Positions 8,949 to 17,445 of a stretch of DNA of 64,000 nt are shown here, in pieces (position 1 is the stretch's first letter; every line of letters starts with the position of its first letter). Where the stretch lies: contig CABFPG010000002.1 in assembly GCA_902141825.1 (NCBI GenBank), positions 310,001 to 374,000 on the forward strand, given 5' to 3'. The translations under genes were made by a program, and so were the position numbers. The DNA comes from Thalassocella blandensis. Its GTDB lineage: Bacteria; Pseudomonadota; Gammaproteobacteria; Pseudomonadales; Cellvibrionaceae. The notes below the pieces were generated by a model that saw only the letters and a list, made by a program, of their open reading frames with translations, was not told the DNA's origin and made no database searches.

Positions 8949-10091
8949 TTAATTCCCGATCTGATTACGCAATGCAACGGTTCTCACGTATGAGCGCTGC
9001 ACTGGATCACCGCCGCTGGCGGGCCCTGAATTCAGGGTCATTGAAATGCGAATTCTATCTACATTAATCCACTGGGCTGCCGGCACTTGAGACGCATCAC
9101 CAAAACTTAAAGTACCATCTTCAGCGCCATCCACATGCCAGCCGTATTCCACTTGAAAATCTTCCACGCCGTCGGCAATCTCTTGATCGTCACGCAATAA
9201 AGCGCAATATTCTGGTGTCGCAGCTGTGCAACTTGCCCCGTCATCACCGGCTGCAAGGCTGTCCCCAATGCGATAGATAACCGCTTTACTGGTTGACGTA
9301 GAATACACATAAGGACGAGTACTAGTGGTTAAGCCGGTGTTGTCACCATTCCAATTTCCGACGATAACGTTATCTTCGTAGTCGCTCACATTGTTTTCAT
9401 CTTCCAATTTCGCGGTGGTGAAACCCGTTAAAATGCGATTCTTTTGCCCTGCATTAATATGCCCGGTAGGTGCAGGATCATTAGCTTTAAATTCTAAAAC
9501 TTCCGAATTCCCTGGAGTGTCAGTAGGATCATTTGTTACCATAAAATAAATCGCGCCAGAACAATCGGCAGCCAGCAATACATCCCATTGATCAATAGCT
9601 TTAAATCGCTCTTTGGCGATCGGCGTAGACAAATCCAAGGACAACTGGTCTGGTGTCGCTCCTGTTTGATCGTAATTTAAAACGGGAATACCGGCATAGC
9701 TGGGAGAAAAGCGAAACAAAACGGTATCCGTGGAAAGCGTGCCATCATCATTTGTTCCATCAATCATTTTACTGGTGTCATAGCGTTTGATGCCTGCCGT
9801 TGCATCATCGACATTATCCTGCGTTAGAATATCACCGACAAAATTTTCACTTTTTCGAAACGCCAGACTAAAACAGCCGAGATTTCCAGCTTGCGCTATA
9901 TCGGATTCCATCTGGCTCATGATATAGCGAACATTGTCCTGAATAACCATTTGCCCAAGATTAAGGTTGGTATTACTGCGCGATGTTGCATATAACTGCA
10001 ACACACCACCCAGAATCATAATGCCGATGGTAATAGAAATAAGCAGTTCTATTAAACCAACACCCTGCTGCTTGTAAAAATGCATTTTCAT
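8949..10091 (-). CDS. pilW: Type IV minor pilin PilW
   Basis: This 380-residue protein has the prepilin signature QQG|VGLIELLISITIGIMILG, with Glu5, followed by QLYATSRSN and MSQMESDIAQAGNLGC. The latter is the conserved PilW segment in which a long N-terminal helix leads into a large beta-rich domain. The length fits PilW, the largest minor pilin. The ATG directly abuts the pilV TAA, so translation is probably coupled. It is part of the pilus tip-priming complex at the inner membrane. Confidence 0.88.
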   Translation of the reverse strand: MKMHFYKQQGVGLIELLISITIGIMILGGVLQLYATSRSNTNLNLGQMVIQDNVRYIMSQMESDIAQAGNLGCFSLAFRKSENFVGDILTQDNVDDATAGIKRYDTSKMIDGTNDDGTLSTDTVLFRFSPSYAGIPVLNYDQTGATPDQLSLDLSTPIAKERFKAIDQWDVLLAADCSGAIYFMVTNDPTDTPGNSEVLEFKANDPAPTGHINAGQKNRILTGFTTAKLEDENNVSDYEDNVIVGNWNGDNTGLTTSTRPYVYSTSTSKAVIYRIGDSLAAGDDGASCTAATPEYCALLRDDQEIADGVEDFQVEYGWHVDGAEDGTLSFGDASQVPAAQWINVDRIRISMTLNSGPASGGDPVQRSYVRTVALRNQIGN

Positions 10092-10613
10092 TTAAATTTG
10101 CACCTCAAGTACGTAGCAACTTAAATCCACTTCCACATTTCCGCTGCAGTTTGTGCCAGTCGCACCCGTGCGTTCTTCGTCCCACATAACGGTAATGGTA
10201 AACATTTGCGTAGCGTTGCTGTATGTGACAGTTCCGTAGCCCGATGGCAACATGCTTTTTAATTGTTGAGACCAGTCAGCACGATCATGTGCATACTGAT
10301 TTGCCCGATCACAACCGCCAGAGCAATCTACTGCGTTTAAATCCGTTGCACTGGTTAAATTATTAAATGCCGCGGATGATGGACTGCCAAAAGCGTTGTA
10401 GGCCACGATCATATTCATCATGTCCGAGGCCAACATTTGAGCTTCCGTAATAAATTCTGCCCTTTGATTACTGCGCAAGCCGGTAGTTTGCATGGCTAAC
10501 ACACCTAACAACCCTATCGCTGTAATAAATAACGCAACCAAAACCTCGATCAAACTGGAACCTTTTTGTCTTTTCATAGTTTTTTGGTATTGATTAGCCT
10601 GTTTGTTTTTCAT
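10092..10613 (-). CDS. pilV: Type IV minor pilin PilV
   Basis: The prepilin site KRQKG|SSLIEVLVALFITAIGLLG, with Glu at position +5, is followed by AMQTTGLRSNQRAEFITEAQ, the PilV pattern. I choose the ATG at 10613 (173 residues), which has AAGGTG five to six bases upstream, over an in-frame GTG at 10622. The leader of ~18 residues is longer than usual. An internal ATG at 10577 would give a short leader (MKRQKG) but has a weaker ribosome site. The gene lies between fimU and pilW. Confidence 0.85.
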   Translation of the reverse strand: MKNKQANQYQKTMKRQKGSSLIEVLVALFITAIGLLGVLAMQTTGLRSNQRAEFITEAQMLASDMMNMIVAYNAFGSPSSAAFNNLTSATDLNAVDCSGGCDRANQYAHDRADWSQQLKSMLPSGYGTVTYSNATQMFTITVMWDEERTGATGTNCSGNVEVDLSCYVLEVQI

Positions 10614-10668
10614 GAAAGGCACCTTACTTTTAACGCTATAAACTTGGTTTTATTTGCTTGTTGCTCGC

Positions 10669-10720
10669 AGCTTTCTCAGCTTTCTCAGCTTTCTCTACTT
10701 TCTCAATTTTCTCAACTTTC
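10669..10720. repeat. 9-bp tandem repeat (ctttctcag) between fimU and pilV
   Basis: About six units of ctttctcag, degenerating to ctttctcaa, lie between the fimU stop (10724) and the pilV start. It is non-coding. Copy number could vary by slippage and alter mRNA spacing inside the pilin operon. Confidence 0.75.
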
Positions 10721-10723
10721 ACA

Positions 10724-11269
10724 TCAGGGATTACACGTAGAAGCGCCGCTGCGAATTTGCCGAGAACCGGAAGGCTTCAATGTTAATGTTCGAAGATAGA
10801 TATCATCGGCAGACGCGGTGCTATCATTGAGGCATAAAGCGAATTGAATGGACGCTGATGTAGCACCTTGCTCATCAAAAGTTATTGCAGAACTGGTTGA
10901 GGCATTCAATACCATCGTGGCATTGAGCGCATCCTGCTGACGAAGAACGCATTCATTCGCTGCAGGACATTTAGAGGCATCCGTAATCATAATTAACCAA
11001 CCGGAGATCCAGTCATCTGTATTAGCGCAACTTGCGCCATCCGTGGTTGGACAAATAGCGACAGGTGTTTTTCTAGAGACTGCTTCTGCGCGCGCATATT
11101 GCAAATCGGAAGAAAGATTGGTGACAGCACCGTTGATCATTTGATTGCGAGAAAACTCCCTCATAGAAGGAGTGGCAATTCCCAGTAAAACGCCCATTAT
11201 CATAATCGTTACCAAAAGTTCGATTAAGGTAAAAGCGCGAGACGTAAAATATTGGTTTGAAGTTTTCAT
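10724..11269 (-). CDS. fimU: Type IV minor pilin FimU/FimT (GspH family)
   Basis: This 181-residue protein has the prepilin site FTSRA|FTLIELLVTIMIMGVLLG, then IATPSMREFSRNQMINGAVTNLSSDLQYARAEAVSR, the GspH/FimT-family pattern in the helix-to-sheet transition. Downstream Cys pairs (CPTTDGASC and others) suggest disulfides. The ATG at 11269 is preferred over a TTG at 11290. It is the first gene of the operon, so the promoter should lie in the gap beginning at 11270. FimU and FimT are close paralogues; position immediately before pilV favours FimU. Confidence 0.85.
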   Translation of the reverse strand: MKTSNQYFTSRAFTLIELLVTIMIMGVLLGIATPSMREFSRNQMINGAVTNLSSDLQYARAEAVSRKTPVAICPTTDGASCANTDDWISGWLIMITDASKCPAANECVLRQQDALNATMVLNASTSSAITFDEQGATSASIQFALCLNDSTASADDIYLRTLTLKPSGSRQIRSGASTCNP

Positions 11270-11621
11270 ACCCAAAGTGTAGACAGGCAAGAAAAATTGG
11301 TGAGGTCTTCAAGATGAAAGGTAGGATTTTACGATGAAATATTACACATGCCTTTCTTTTATTCCACTGTAAAAACATGAACAAATAAAACTGCAAAAAG
11401 CTGTTATAACCAAGTCGATAAAGTCATTAAATTCAAAGAAGTCGATGGCGTCAAAAGTATAGAAAGAAAGGTTTTTAGTGCATCAAGTGATACTGAAATT
11501 GAGCGGTAACATTCAGGTTGTTATATTCAATTTTCACGATTTTTCAATTTAATATAGCGCTAACTTTGCACGGGTTTCATACGCCTTATTTAAAGCACCG
11601 TATAAAACCCGTTTTGAAAAT
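11270..11621. other. Gap upstream of the minor-pilin operon
   Basis: The gap must contain the fimU promoter and the 3' end of the sulfurtransferase message. I see an inverted repeat at 11570-11612 (annotated separately) and no convincing operator or reading frame. Confidence 0.5.
11570..11612 (-). terminator. Possible terminator hairpin after sulfurtransferase
   Basis: ACGGGTTTCATAC (11570-11582) pairs with GTATAAAACCCGT (11600-11612) in a 13-bp stem with one wobble, 10 bp past the sulfurtransferase stop. There is no clear T-tract on the minus strand, so termination efficiency is uncertain. Confidence 0.4.
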
Positions 11622-12443
11622 TTACTCACTGGGTAACACTAAATTACTTGCCCAATCTGCCCATGAACCGTCATATAAAGTGAGATGGGTGTAGCCGCAT
11701 ATCGAAGCAGCAAGTATGCCGATGCATGCGGTCACTCCTGAACCACAACTAAACACCAGCTGCTCGTCTTTACCGCTGGCATTTTTTCTAAACATTAACT
11801 CTATCTCTTCCTGAGTTTTGAAAAACTCACCGTTATACAAATCGGTGAAAGGTAGATTATATGATCCGGGAATGTGCCCACGACGCAACCCGGGACGCGG
11901 CTCGTCGACTTCACCGTTAAAACGCTCGCGACTTCTTAAATCGATAATGGTAATACTTTGCTTTTCCATCGCATCAATAATGCCTGCACTTTCTATTACC
12001 TTAGAAAACTGAAAATTCACCGACAGATCACCACCAACAATCGCCTTGCCTGGCGTAGTCACTGTATCCAGCCCCTGCTCCACCCAGGCAGGCAGCCCCC
12101 CGTCCAGCACATAGACATTGTCCACACCCATCACTTTAAAATTCCACCAGGCTCGCGGGGAGGAATATATTCCAACATTGTCATAGATGATAATTTTAGT
12201 GTGCTGATTAATGCCCAAGGCCCTGGCTTTTTCCTGGAAAGCTGCAGGCGACAGTAGCATGTGTGGCAATTCACTGGAGGCGTCGGAAAGCGCATTTATA
12301 TCAAATCGCCGGGCACCCGGGATGTAACATGGCATTTTCACTTCAGGCAGGGAGATGCCTACCGGAGGCATACTTGCATCCAAAATGACCAGATCGGGAT
12401 TTCCCAATTGATCAAATACGGCATGACAGCTGATTAATGACAT
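11622..12443 (-). CDS. sseA: Thiosulfate/3-mercaptopyruvate sulfurtransferase
   Basis: This 273-residue protein has tandem rhodanese domains, the usual length for the family. The N-terminal inactive domain contains IPGARRFDIN and YDNVGIYSSPRAWW. The C-terminal active domain carries RGHIPGSYNLPF and the catalytic loop CGSGVTA with the persulfide-forming Cys near residue 233. CG(S/T)GVTA is typical of 3-mercaptopyruvate sulfurtransferases; thiosulfate rhodaneses usually have CRxGx(R/T). The enzyme transfers sulfane sulfur to thiols or cyanide in the cytoplasm. AAAGGGG precedes the ATG. It appears monocistronic and divergent from the bacterioferritins. Confidence 0.88.
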   Translation of the reverse strand: MSLISCHAVFDQLGNPDLVILDASMPPVGISLPEVKMPCYIPGARRFDINALSDASSELPHMLLSPAAFQEKARALGINQHTKIIIYDNVGIYSSPRAWWNFKVMGVDNVYVLDGGLPAWVEQGLDTVTTPGKAIVGGDLSVNFQFSKVIESAGIIDAMEKQSITIIDLRSRERFNGEVDEPRPGLRRGHIPGSYNLPFTDLYNGEFFKTQEEIELMFRKNASGKDEQLVFSCGSGVTACIGILAASICGYTHLTLYDGSWADWASNLVLPSE

Positions 12444-12530
12444 AAAAGCCCCTTTAACAGGTTGATGTTTTGCCGCTGCAAACGGCTAACGTGGGTGGTG
12501 TAAATTTCAACTACAAGCACAAAACGAATA

Positions 12531-12549
12531 ACTAATAAAAATCATTTTC
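12531..12549. promoter_or_regulatory. Candidate Fur box upstream of bacterioferritin genes
   Basis: The 19-mer actaataaaaatcattttc matches the Fur consensus GATAATGATAATCATTATC at about 14 of 19 positions, with the AATCATT half intact. It lies ~125 bp upstream of the first bacterioferritin start, within the divergent promoter region shared with sseA. Confidence 0.5.
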
Positions 12550-12672
12550 ATTTGCTATCTTATTGATTTAAAAAGATTTTTTTGGCATTTGCCGGTATTT
12601 GGTATTACAATATGCAGCAGCTTGGGTAGTAACTGCCTATGACCTTACCATAACTTTACAAGGGCTTTTAAA

Positions 12673-13149
12673 ATGAAGACTAGCAGCCAGGTCTTACAGA
12701 TTCTTAATGATGTATTGACCACCGAATTAACCTCGATCAACCGCTACTTCCTTCATGCTCGCATGTACCGCAATTGGGGCTTTGAAAACCTGAATGAAGT
12801 CAGCTACAAAAAATCCATAAAAGACATGAAACAGGCCGATGAGATCATCGAACGTATTTTGTTTTTAGAGGGACTGCCTAATCTACAAAAGCTGGACACG
12901 CTGCAAATTGGTGAGCATACCGAAGAAATGATCCAGGCAGATATGAAGTTCCAAGCCAAGCAAATCGCGCAGATGAAAAGCGCAATTGCCACATTGGAAA
13001 TTGAACAGGATTTTGTAAGCCGTGACATCCTCACCGAAATCCTCGAACACGAAGAAGAGCATCTGGATTGGCTGGAAACCCAGGAATACCAGATTTCTCA
13101 AATGACCATCCAAAACTATTTGCAAGCCCAAATCGCTGAAGGAGAATAA
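12673..13149 (+). CDS. bfr: Bacterioferritin, heme-binding subunit with altered ferroxidase site
   Basis: This 158-residue protein aligns without gaps to E. coli Bfr through the four-helix bundle and ends NYLQAQIAEGE. Met52, the axial heme ligand, is present. The diiron ferroxidase ligands are not all kept: Glu18, Glu127 and His130 are there, but position 51 is Asp, 54 is Gln and 94 is Gln, replacing Glu, His and Glu. It therefore probably binds heme but cannot oxidise iron efficiently by itself. This is the beta-type (heme) subunit pattern known from two-subunit bacterioferritins in pseudomonads and Neisseria. The next gene supplies the complementary subunit and starts 3 bp after this stop codon. 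A likely Fur box lies upstream. Confidence 0.92.
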   Translation: MKTSSQVLQILNDVLTTELTSINRYFLHARMYRNWGFENLNEVSYKKSIKDMKQADEIIERILFLEGLPNLQKLDTLQIGEHTEEMIQADMKFQAKQIAQMKSAIATLEIEQDFVSRDILTEILEHEEEHLDWLETQEYQISQMTIQNYLQAQIAEGE

Positions 13150-13151
13150 TC

Positions 13152-13619
13152 ATGAAAGGCAATAGCAAAATCATTAATGCACTGAACGGATTACTCGCCT
13201 ATGAACTGGCTGCGATGGATCAATACTTCATCCATTCTGAAATGTACGCAGACTGGGGCTTAAACAAACTATTTGAGCGCATCGCTCATGAATTTGATGA
13301 TGAAAAAGGACACGCCAAACGTCTGATCGCACGCATTCTGTTTTTGGAAGGCACTCCTGACATGGTGACGCGTGAGGGCCTGAATATTGGAGCTGACGTT
13401 CCTGCCATGTTGCAATCGGACCTTGATGTCGAAGTTGCGGTAGCCCAAGCCCTGAAAGATGCCATCAAGCTTTGTGAAGATGAAAAGGACTACGTCACCC
13501 GTCAAATGCTGGTTGAGTTGCTGGATGACACCGAAGTAGACCACGCATATTGGCTGGAGCAACAGCTTGGACTGATCAAGAGGATTGGCCTGGAAAACTA
13601 TTTACAGTCCCAAATGTAA
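13152..13619 (+). CDS. bfrA: Bacterioferritin, ferroxidase subunit lacking the heme Met
   Basis: This 155-residue ferritin-like protein keeps Glu18, Glu51, His54 and Glu94, plus the C-terminal pair Glu128 and His131 (shifted one residue by an insertion in DDTEVDHAYWLEQQ). It thus has a complete ferroxidase centre. Position 52 is Lys rather than Met, so the inter-subunit heme cannot be ligated. The C-terminus (LGLIKRIGLENYLQSQM) matches the pseudomonad FtnA/BfrA type. AAGGAG lies before the ATG. Together with the upstream gene it should form a mixed 24-mer that stores iron: this subunit oxidises Fe(II), the other carries heme for electron exit. Confidence 0.92.
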   Translation: MKGNSKIINALNGLLAYELAAMDQYFIHSEMYADWGLNKLFERIAHEFDDEKGHAKRLIARILFLEGTPDMVTREGLNIGADVPAMLQSDLDVEVAVAQALKDAIKLCEDEKDYVTRQMLVELLDDTEVDHAYWLEQQLGLIKRIGLENYLQSQM

Positions 13620-13627
13620 GCCCAAAG

Positions 13628-13667
13628 AGGCTGATACCTGGTATTTGGTTTAGGTATCAGCCTTTTG
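13628..13667 (+). terminator. Intrinsic terminator after bacterioferritin operon
   Basis: Perfect 12-bp stem AGGCTGATACCT (13628-13639) with AGGTATCAGCCT (13652-13663), followed by TTT, 9 bp past the stop codon. Confidence 0.85.
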
Positions 13668-14130
13668 ATCCTTAGTGTTTTCTTATCAAATGCATTCCCA
13701 CCTCATATCCAGCATCTGTCCAGCCAGCATCTAATCTTTATATCTTAGCAACTAGCCCTTAGCATCTAACCTTCAGTATCTTTCCATTCAGTATCTTTCC
13801 ATTCAGATCTATTTCAGCATCTGTCCACTGTGAATCTATCTGTTCAGCACTCGTCCAGCCAGCATTCAACATCCAGCCAGAACCGTAAAATGACACCAAA
13901 TTCAACCGTTACAATATAACATTGATCTATTTTTAACCAGATATGGTGCCATTTACAGGTAACCAAGTAGCACTTTTCGCGATTTACATAAAAATGATTG
14001 AGAGTATCCTGTCTTGTCATCAACTTATCGCTAACACCTTCGCGCAACGACCACCTGAATTATTCATTGTGCATCACAGTTAAAATCAGCCTAAAAACTT
14101 GGCGATAGATTCAGTAATAGAGAGACGAAA
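13668..14130. other. Non-coding gap with degenerate repeats
   Basis: This stretch separates the bacterioferritin terminator from the terminator of the lipid operon. Its first half consists of degenerate cagcatctgtcca-like units. The rest shows no gene. A 67-codon minus-strand frame at 13844-14047 runs through the repeats and has no recognisable features. Confidence 0.6.
13690..13885. repeat. Degenerate ~15-bp repeats (ttcagtatctttcca family)
   Basis: Two exact copies of ttcagtatctttcca stand head to tail at 13772-13786 and 13787-13801. They are flanked by diverged relatives such as cagcatctgtccagc and cagcatctgtccactg. It looks like a decaying tandem array; no function is evident. Confidence 0.6.
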
Positions 14131-14163
14131 ACAAAAAAACCAGACTTTCAAGCCTGGTTTTTT
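14131..14163 (-). terminator. Intrinsic terminator of the minus-strand lipid operon
   Basis: On the minus strand AAAAAACCAG and CTGGTTTTTTT flank a short loop (TTGAAAG region), giving a stem with a long T-tract. It lies ~70 bp after the acyltransferase stop at 14231 and marks the end of the PKS operon. Confidence 0.8.
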
Positions 14164-14230
14164 ACAGTGTGGAAGGTAGGTAAGAATGTGTTAATGCAAA
14201 AACAACTGCTGGTGCCGAAGTGCCGCTTAA

Positions 14231-15448
14231 CTAGGCCAATGCATTTTCAATGCACTGGGTTAACTCTTCGAGGCGCCCTTCTGTTGCGTACACTTTTTCG
14301 GTACCCACATTAATCGCAATATCATTGTCCATGTTCATAATGGATACCATGGTGTTCCCTGGAATGGGCACCGAGAACACCCGCTCCGCCTGAAACCCCG
14401 GACCACTGAAACTTTTCGATTTATGGCGACCGATATTGGTGATGACCGCAGTTTCCAGTATTTTTCGCTTGGTAAAGTTCTTCGGAGAGCGTGATACGAG
14501 CTTACCCATCCAACTTAGCGGCAGAATTTTGAGGAAATTGGCCTTTTCAGGAATACTGACATCCGCATTTCCATCCATTAACACTTTAATTGCCGCGGTA
14601 ACATCTTCCACTGTAGCGTCCTGAGCAACATCAAAGTGAACCATAGTGGTGTAGTTCATGGTGGATTTCAGATCTGGAAAATGTCGGCGCAAATCCACAG
14701 GCATGGCAATTCGGGCTGGTGCAGCTGAATATTTAGCGGACATTTCCGCAACCCCTAATATTACGCGCTGCAGTAATTTCGGCTTTGGGCCGCGAACACG
14801 AATGGATTTCCAGCAATCTCCAGTTTCATTCCCTTTAGGACCACCGGTAGCATATGGTGGAGTACCTTTGACTGCTGAGCGCTGCCCTCTTTCCAAACGC
14901 GACATTAACTCTATATCGGTTAACAGGGTATTGGTGCCCTGCAGTGCTTCGCCGCGTAAGGCACGGAAAAATTCGTACATAAAATGTAGCAAACCTGCGC
15001 CATCCATCACCGCATGGAGCGAGCGGAATATCACGTATTGATATTCGCCCTGAGTCAAAATAACTTCAATGGAGGGTAAGTCTCCTCGGAGGCTCAGTGG
15101 CTCTTCAGTGATAAATTCACTGCCTTCACTTTGCATGCCGTCCCACTGGCAATCTTTGACTATGCGAAAGCGTGGGCGTGCGCCATCACTATTCCAGACG
15201 CTAGAACGACGACTTCCGTGCATCGCTATAAAACTGCCGGGATTCGCCAATGACGTTTGAACCAAGGCGTTTTCCCACATAGGCAAAGAGAAATCATCGC
15301 CAAACTGGCCACCAACGATACAGGTGCACTCTCTAGGTACTTCTAAGGTGTGTTTATTGGCCCCGATGGATGCGTGGTAATACTCCGAAATGGACACATC
15401 ACGTTTGTGCACTTCGGTCACGGGTTCAAAGGAAATTTGTTCGATCAT
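14231..15448 (-). CDS. Condensation/PapA-like acyltransferase 1
   Basis: The protein is 405 residues from the ATG at 15448 (AAGGT upstream), preferred over a TTG at 15472. At ~143-148 it has HAVMDG followed by AGLLHFMYEFFRALRGE. This is the HxxxDG catalytic motif of the chloramphenicol acetyltransferase/NRPS-condensation fold, shared by wax ester synthases and mycobacterial PapA enzymes. The first His of the common HHxxxDG is Leu; the second, catalytic His is kept. VPIPGNTMVSIMN near the C-terminus resembles the usual second-domain loop. It is the last gene of the PKS operon, 10 bp after the hydrolase. It probably transfers an acyl chain from ACP or CoA to a hydroxyl of the product. Two paralogues lie in the divergent operon. 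The acceptor is unknown. Confidence 0.75.
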   Translation of the reverse strand: MIEQISFEPVTEVHKRDVSISEYYHASIGANKHTLEVPRECTCIVGGQFGDDFSLPMWENALVQTSLANPGSFIAMHGSRRSSVWNSDGARPRFRIVKDCQWDGMQSEGSEFITEEPLSLRGDLPSIEVILTQGEYQYVIFRSLHAVMDGAGLLHFMYEFFRALRGEALQGTNTLLTDIELMSRLERGQRSAVKGTPPYATGGPKGNETGDCWKSIRVRGPKPKLLQRVILGVAEMSAKYSAAPARIAMPVDLRRHFPDLKSTMNYTTMVHFDVAQDATVEDVTAAIKVLMDGNADVSIPEKANFLKILPLSWMGKLVSRSPKNFTKRKILETAVITNIGRHKSKSFSGPGFQAERVFSVPIPGNTMVSIMNMDNDIAINVGTEKVYATEGRLEELTQCIENALA

Positions 15449-15458
15449 GCTTTCTACC

Positions 15459-16280
15459 TTAACGGATATCAAAAAACTCGTTGAGTTCCACCGCTAACTG
15501 ATCGGGCTGTTCGATAGGTATATAGTGCCCACAATTAAGGGTTTTGAGTTTAGCTTTAGGCAAGAGGCCGGCTAAGCGCTCGCCAATATGATAACAATCT
15601 GAATCCTTCCCATAAATCAATTTGACCGGCATCGTTAGACTCGCCAAATCTTCATCACTCACATCTTTGGTCGCAGCAATATCCTGCTTTAAACTACTTT
15701 CTAAATACAGATATTCAAGCTGCGACTGTAAGTTTTTTCTACGCCGCTCGCCCTGCATGTTCAACTGCAGCATCAACAACTGAGTCAAGCTTTCCACACT
15801 TTGAGGATTGAGTATTTCTTTCATTGAGGGGTAGATGAAAGTAGAAGCAGGCAATGGTGCATCAATAATAACAAGCGAGTAAGGATGATTGTTTTTAAGG
15901 GAGGTGTTTGTCGCCGCCTCGTCACGCTGAAGGCGCAAGGCGAGAGAATAATGTAAAGCAACCAGCGCACCGAAACTATGGCCAACAATACTATAGGGCT
16001 TGTTTTCGAGCTGGTACTCACGCTGATAATGCGTAATAAGGCAAGCCAAATCATTGGCCATCGTATCTAAATCAAAACCCGTGGCGGTTTTTTCGGATTT
16101 ACCGTGTCCACGCATATCATATAACACGACCCGGTAGTTTTTAGCCAGTTCAGGCGCAAATTTAAAATACCAGGTCGCAACGCTGCCACTTACCAATCCG
16201 TGGCACATGAAAATTAAGGGTCCTTTTTCACCCAGTACCTGGGTATGAATATCTATCCCGTTAACGTTAACCGTTGGCAT
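15459..16280 (-). CDS. Alpha/beta hydrolase, possible thioesterase of the lipid cluster
   Basis: This 273-residue alpha/beta-hydrolase fold has oxyanion-hole motif CHGLVSGS, strand/loop LYDMRGHGKSE, nucleophile elbow GHSFGA with Ser near residue 101, a candidate acid in IYGKDSDCYH, and catalytic His in LNCGHYIP near 251. No signal peptide is evident, so it should be cytoplasmic. The start overlaps the upstream glycosyltransferase by 14 bp, implying coupled translation. The two megasynthases carry no thioesterase domain, so this enzyme is the best candidate for releasing or editing the acyl chain. That role is inferred from context; the fold alone allows many esters as substrate. Confidence 0.8.
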   Translation of the reverse strand: MPTVNVNGIDIHTQVLGEKGPLIFMCHGLVSGSVATWYFKFAPELAKNYRVVLYDMRGHGKSEKTATGFDLDTMANDLACLITHYQREYQLENKPYSIVGHSFGALVALHYSLALRLQRDEAATNTSLKNNHPYSLVIIDAPLPASTFIYPSMKEILNPQSVESLTQLLMLQLNMQGERRRKNLQSQLEYLYLESSLKQDIAATKDVSDEDLASLTMPVKLIYGKDSDCYHIGERLAGLLPKAKLKTLNCGHYIPIEQPDQLAVELNEFFDIR

Positions 16281-17445
16281 ACACGCGTTCTTGACTAGGA
16301 TCTAACAACGATTCAAGCACAAGCGCGGCTTGCTTACTGCCTTGCAAAGGTTCAAACGAACGCTGGATTCGCGCCGCCGCCAGTAGATAAGAAGGATCAT
16401 CCAAAACGGAGAAAATTGTTTGCTTGGCTTTCGCCACCGATACCTTACCAAAACGCAGACTTAACCCAGCACCAGCATCGACCACCTGACGAGCAATAAC
16501 AGATTGATCATCACGAATTGGCGACACCACCAAAGGTTTAGCATGGCTTAATGTTTCACACACAGTGTTGTGCCCTGCATGGGAAACCACAAGATTGACG
16601 TGTGACAGCAACTCTAACTGCGGTACGCGAGACTGCACAATAAAGTTGTCCGGGATCTCGGCTTCGTAATTCTCTGGCGCCACCATAATGACCTGCACAT
16701 CTTCGTCTTTTAAAGCTTCAATCATGATGTCATAAAAACGAGTGCAACGATCCCGATTCACCGTACCAAGAGAAATCAAAATTTTGCGTTTGTTGTCTTC
16801 CAGCTTTTCCCAGGGAAAGTCCGTCGGCTTGCGACGCTGGTTAATAGCTGGGCCAACGAAATGATAAGGCGCGTCAAAATATTCTTTGTCCTGCCCGATG
16901 AGCGCCTGACTGGAGAACACTACACAGCCATAATCCGAAAAGTCGGGGCGTTCAACGATCTGCTTCATACCATAAGCTTTTTGTAAGTCGGCAAGCTTGT
17001 CCGCCAACCAATTATCAATCACGTCAAGCAATTTAAGAATAGAAGCAGTGGTAGTTACAGAACTCACCCAAGGAATTTCTTTTTTTCTGGCGACCAAAGC
17101 ACCGGCTATCATTTGATGATCACAGAAAATCACGTCTGGATTCAATTCATCTACAATTTTTTCCAGAGGTGCTAGGCAGCGCAATGCCATTGGCAAACAG
17201 AAATACTCGTAGAAAAATTTCACACTTTCCAGTCCACGCACTTTATGCCAGTTTTCATCGACAAAAGTACTCTCATTGGAGGGCAACGGGAAGCACGGCT
17301 GCGAAGCTGGTATGTGCTGGCTCACAACTTCTGTGTGCCCGGCCCAGGCAACAAAGTGTCCCTTCTTTGCTAAATCTTCAGCAACCGGGAGTAATGGATT
17401 GATGTGACCTGTGAGTGGGGGTACAACAAATAGAAAAGTAGCCAT
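16267..17445 (-). CDS. GT1 (MGT/UGT-like) glycosyltransferase
   Basis: This 392-residue GT-B glycosyltransferase of family 1 has an N-terminal acceptor domain that begins FLFVVPPLTGHINPLLPVAE. The C-terminal donor site VVSHAGHNTVCETLSHAKP (about 281-300) has the HxGxxT and sugar-diphosphate pattern, with PIRDDQ after it. Relatives include zeaxanthin glucosyltransferase, macrolide glycosyltransferases and the enzymes that glycosylate mycobacterial phenolic glycolipids and glycopeptidolipids. It should transfer a hexose from a nucleotide sugar to a hydroxyl of the lipid product, in the cytoplasm. Its ATG overlaps the ACP stop (TAATG), so it is translated with the synthase genes. The sugar identity cannot be read. 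Confidence 0.87.
   Translation of the reverse strand: MATFLFVVPPLTGHINPLLPVAEDLAKKGHFVAWAGHTEVVSQHIPASQPCFPLPSNESTFVDENWHKVRGLESVKFFYEYFCLPMALRCLAPLEKIVDELNPDVIFCDHQMIAGALVARKKEIPWVSSVTTTASILKLLDVIDNWLADKLADLQKAYGMKQIVERPDFSDYGCVVFSSQALIGQDKEYFDAPYHFVGPAINQRRKPTDFPWEKLEDNKRKILISLGTVNRDRCTRFYDIMIEALKDEDVQVIMVAPENYEAEIPDNFIVQSRVPQLELLSHVNLVVSHAGHNTVCETLSHAKPLVVSPIRDDQSVIARQVVDAGAGLSLRFGKVSVAKAKQTIFSVLDDPSYLLAAARIQRSFEPLQGSKQAALVLESLLDPSQERVYANG

Noticed and set aside
13690-13885. Possible CRISPR array
   Set aside because: The units are about 15 bp, degenerate, with no regular unique spacers and no cas genes nearby.
13844-14047. 67-codon frame after the bacterioferritin operon
   Set aside because: It runs through the degenerate repeats, so its sequence reflects the repeat and not a protein.
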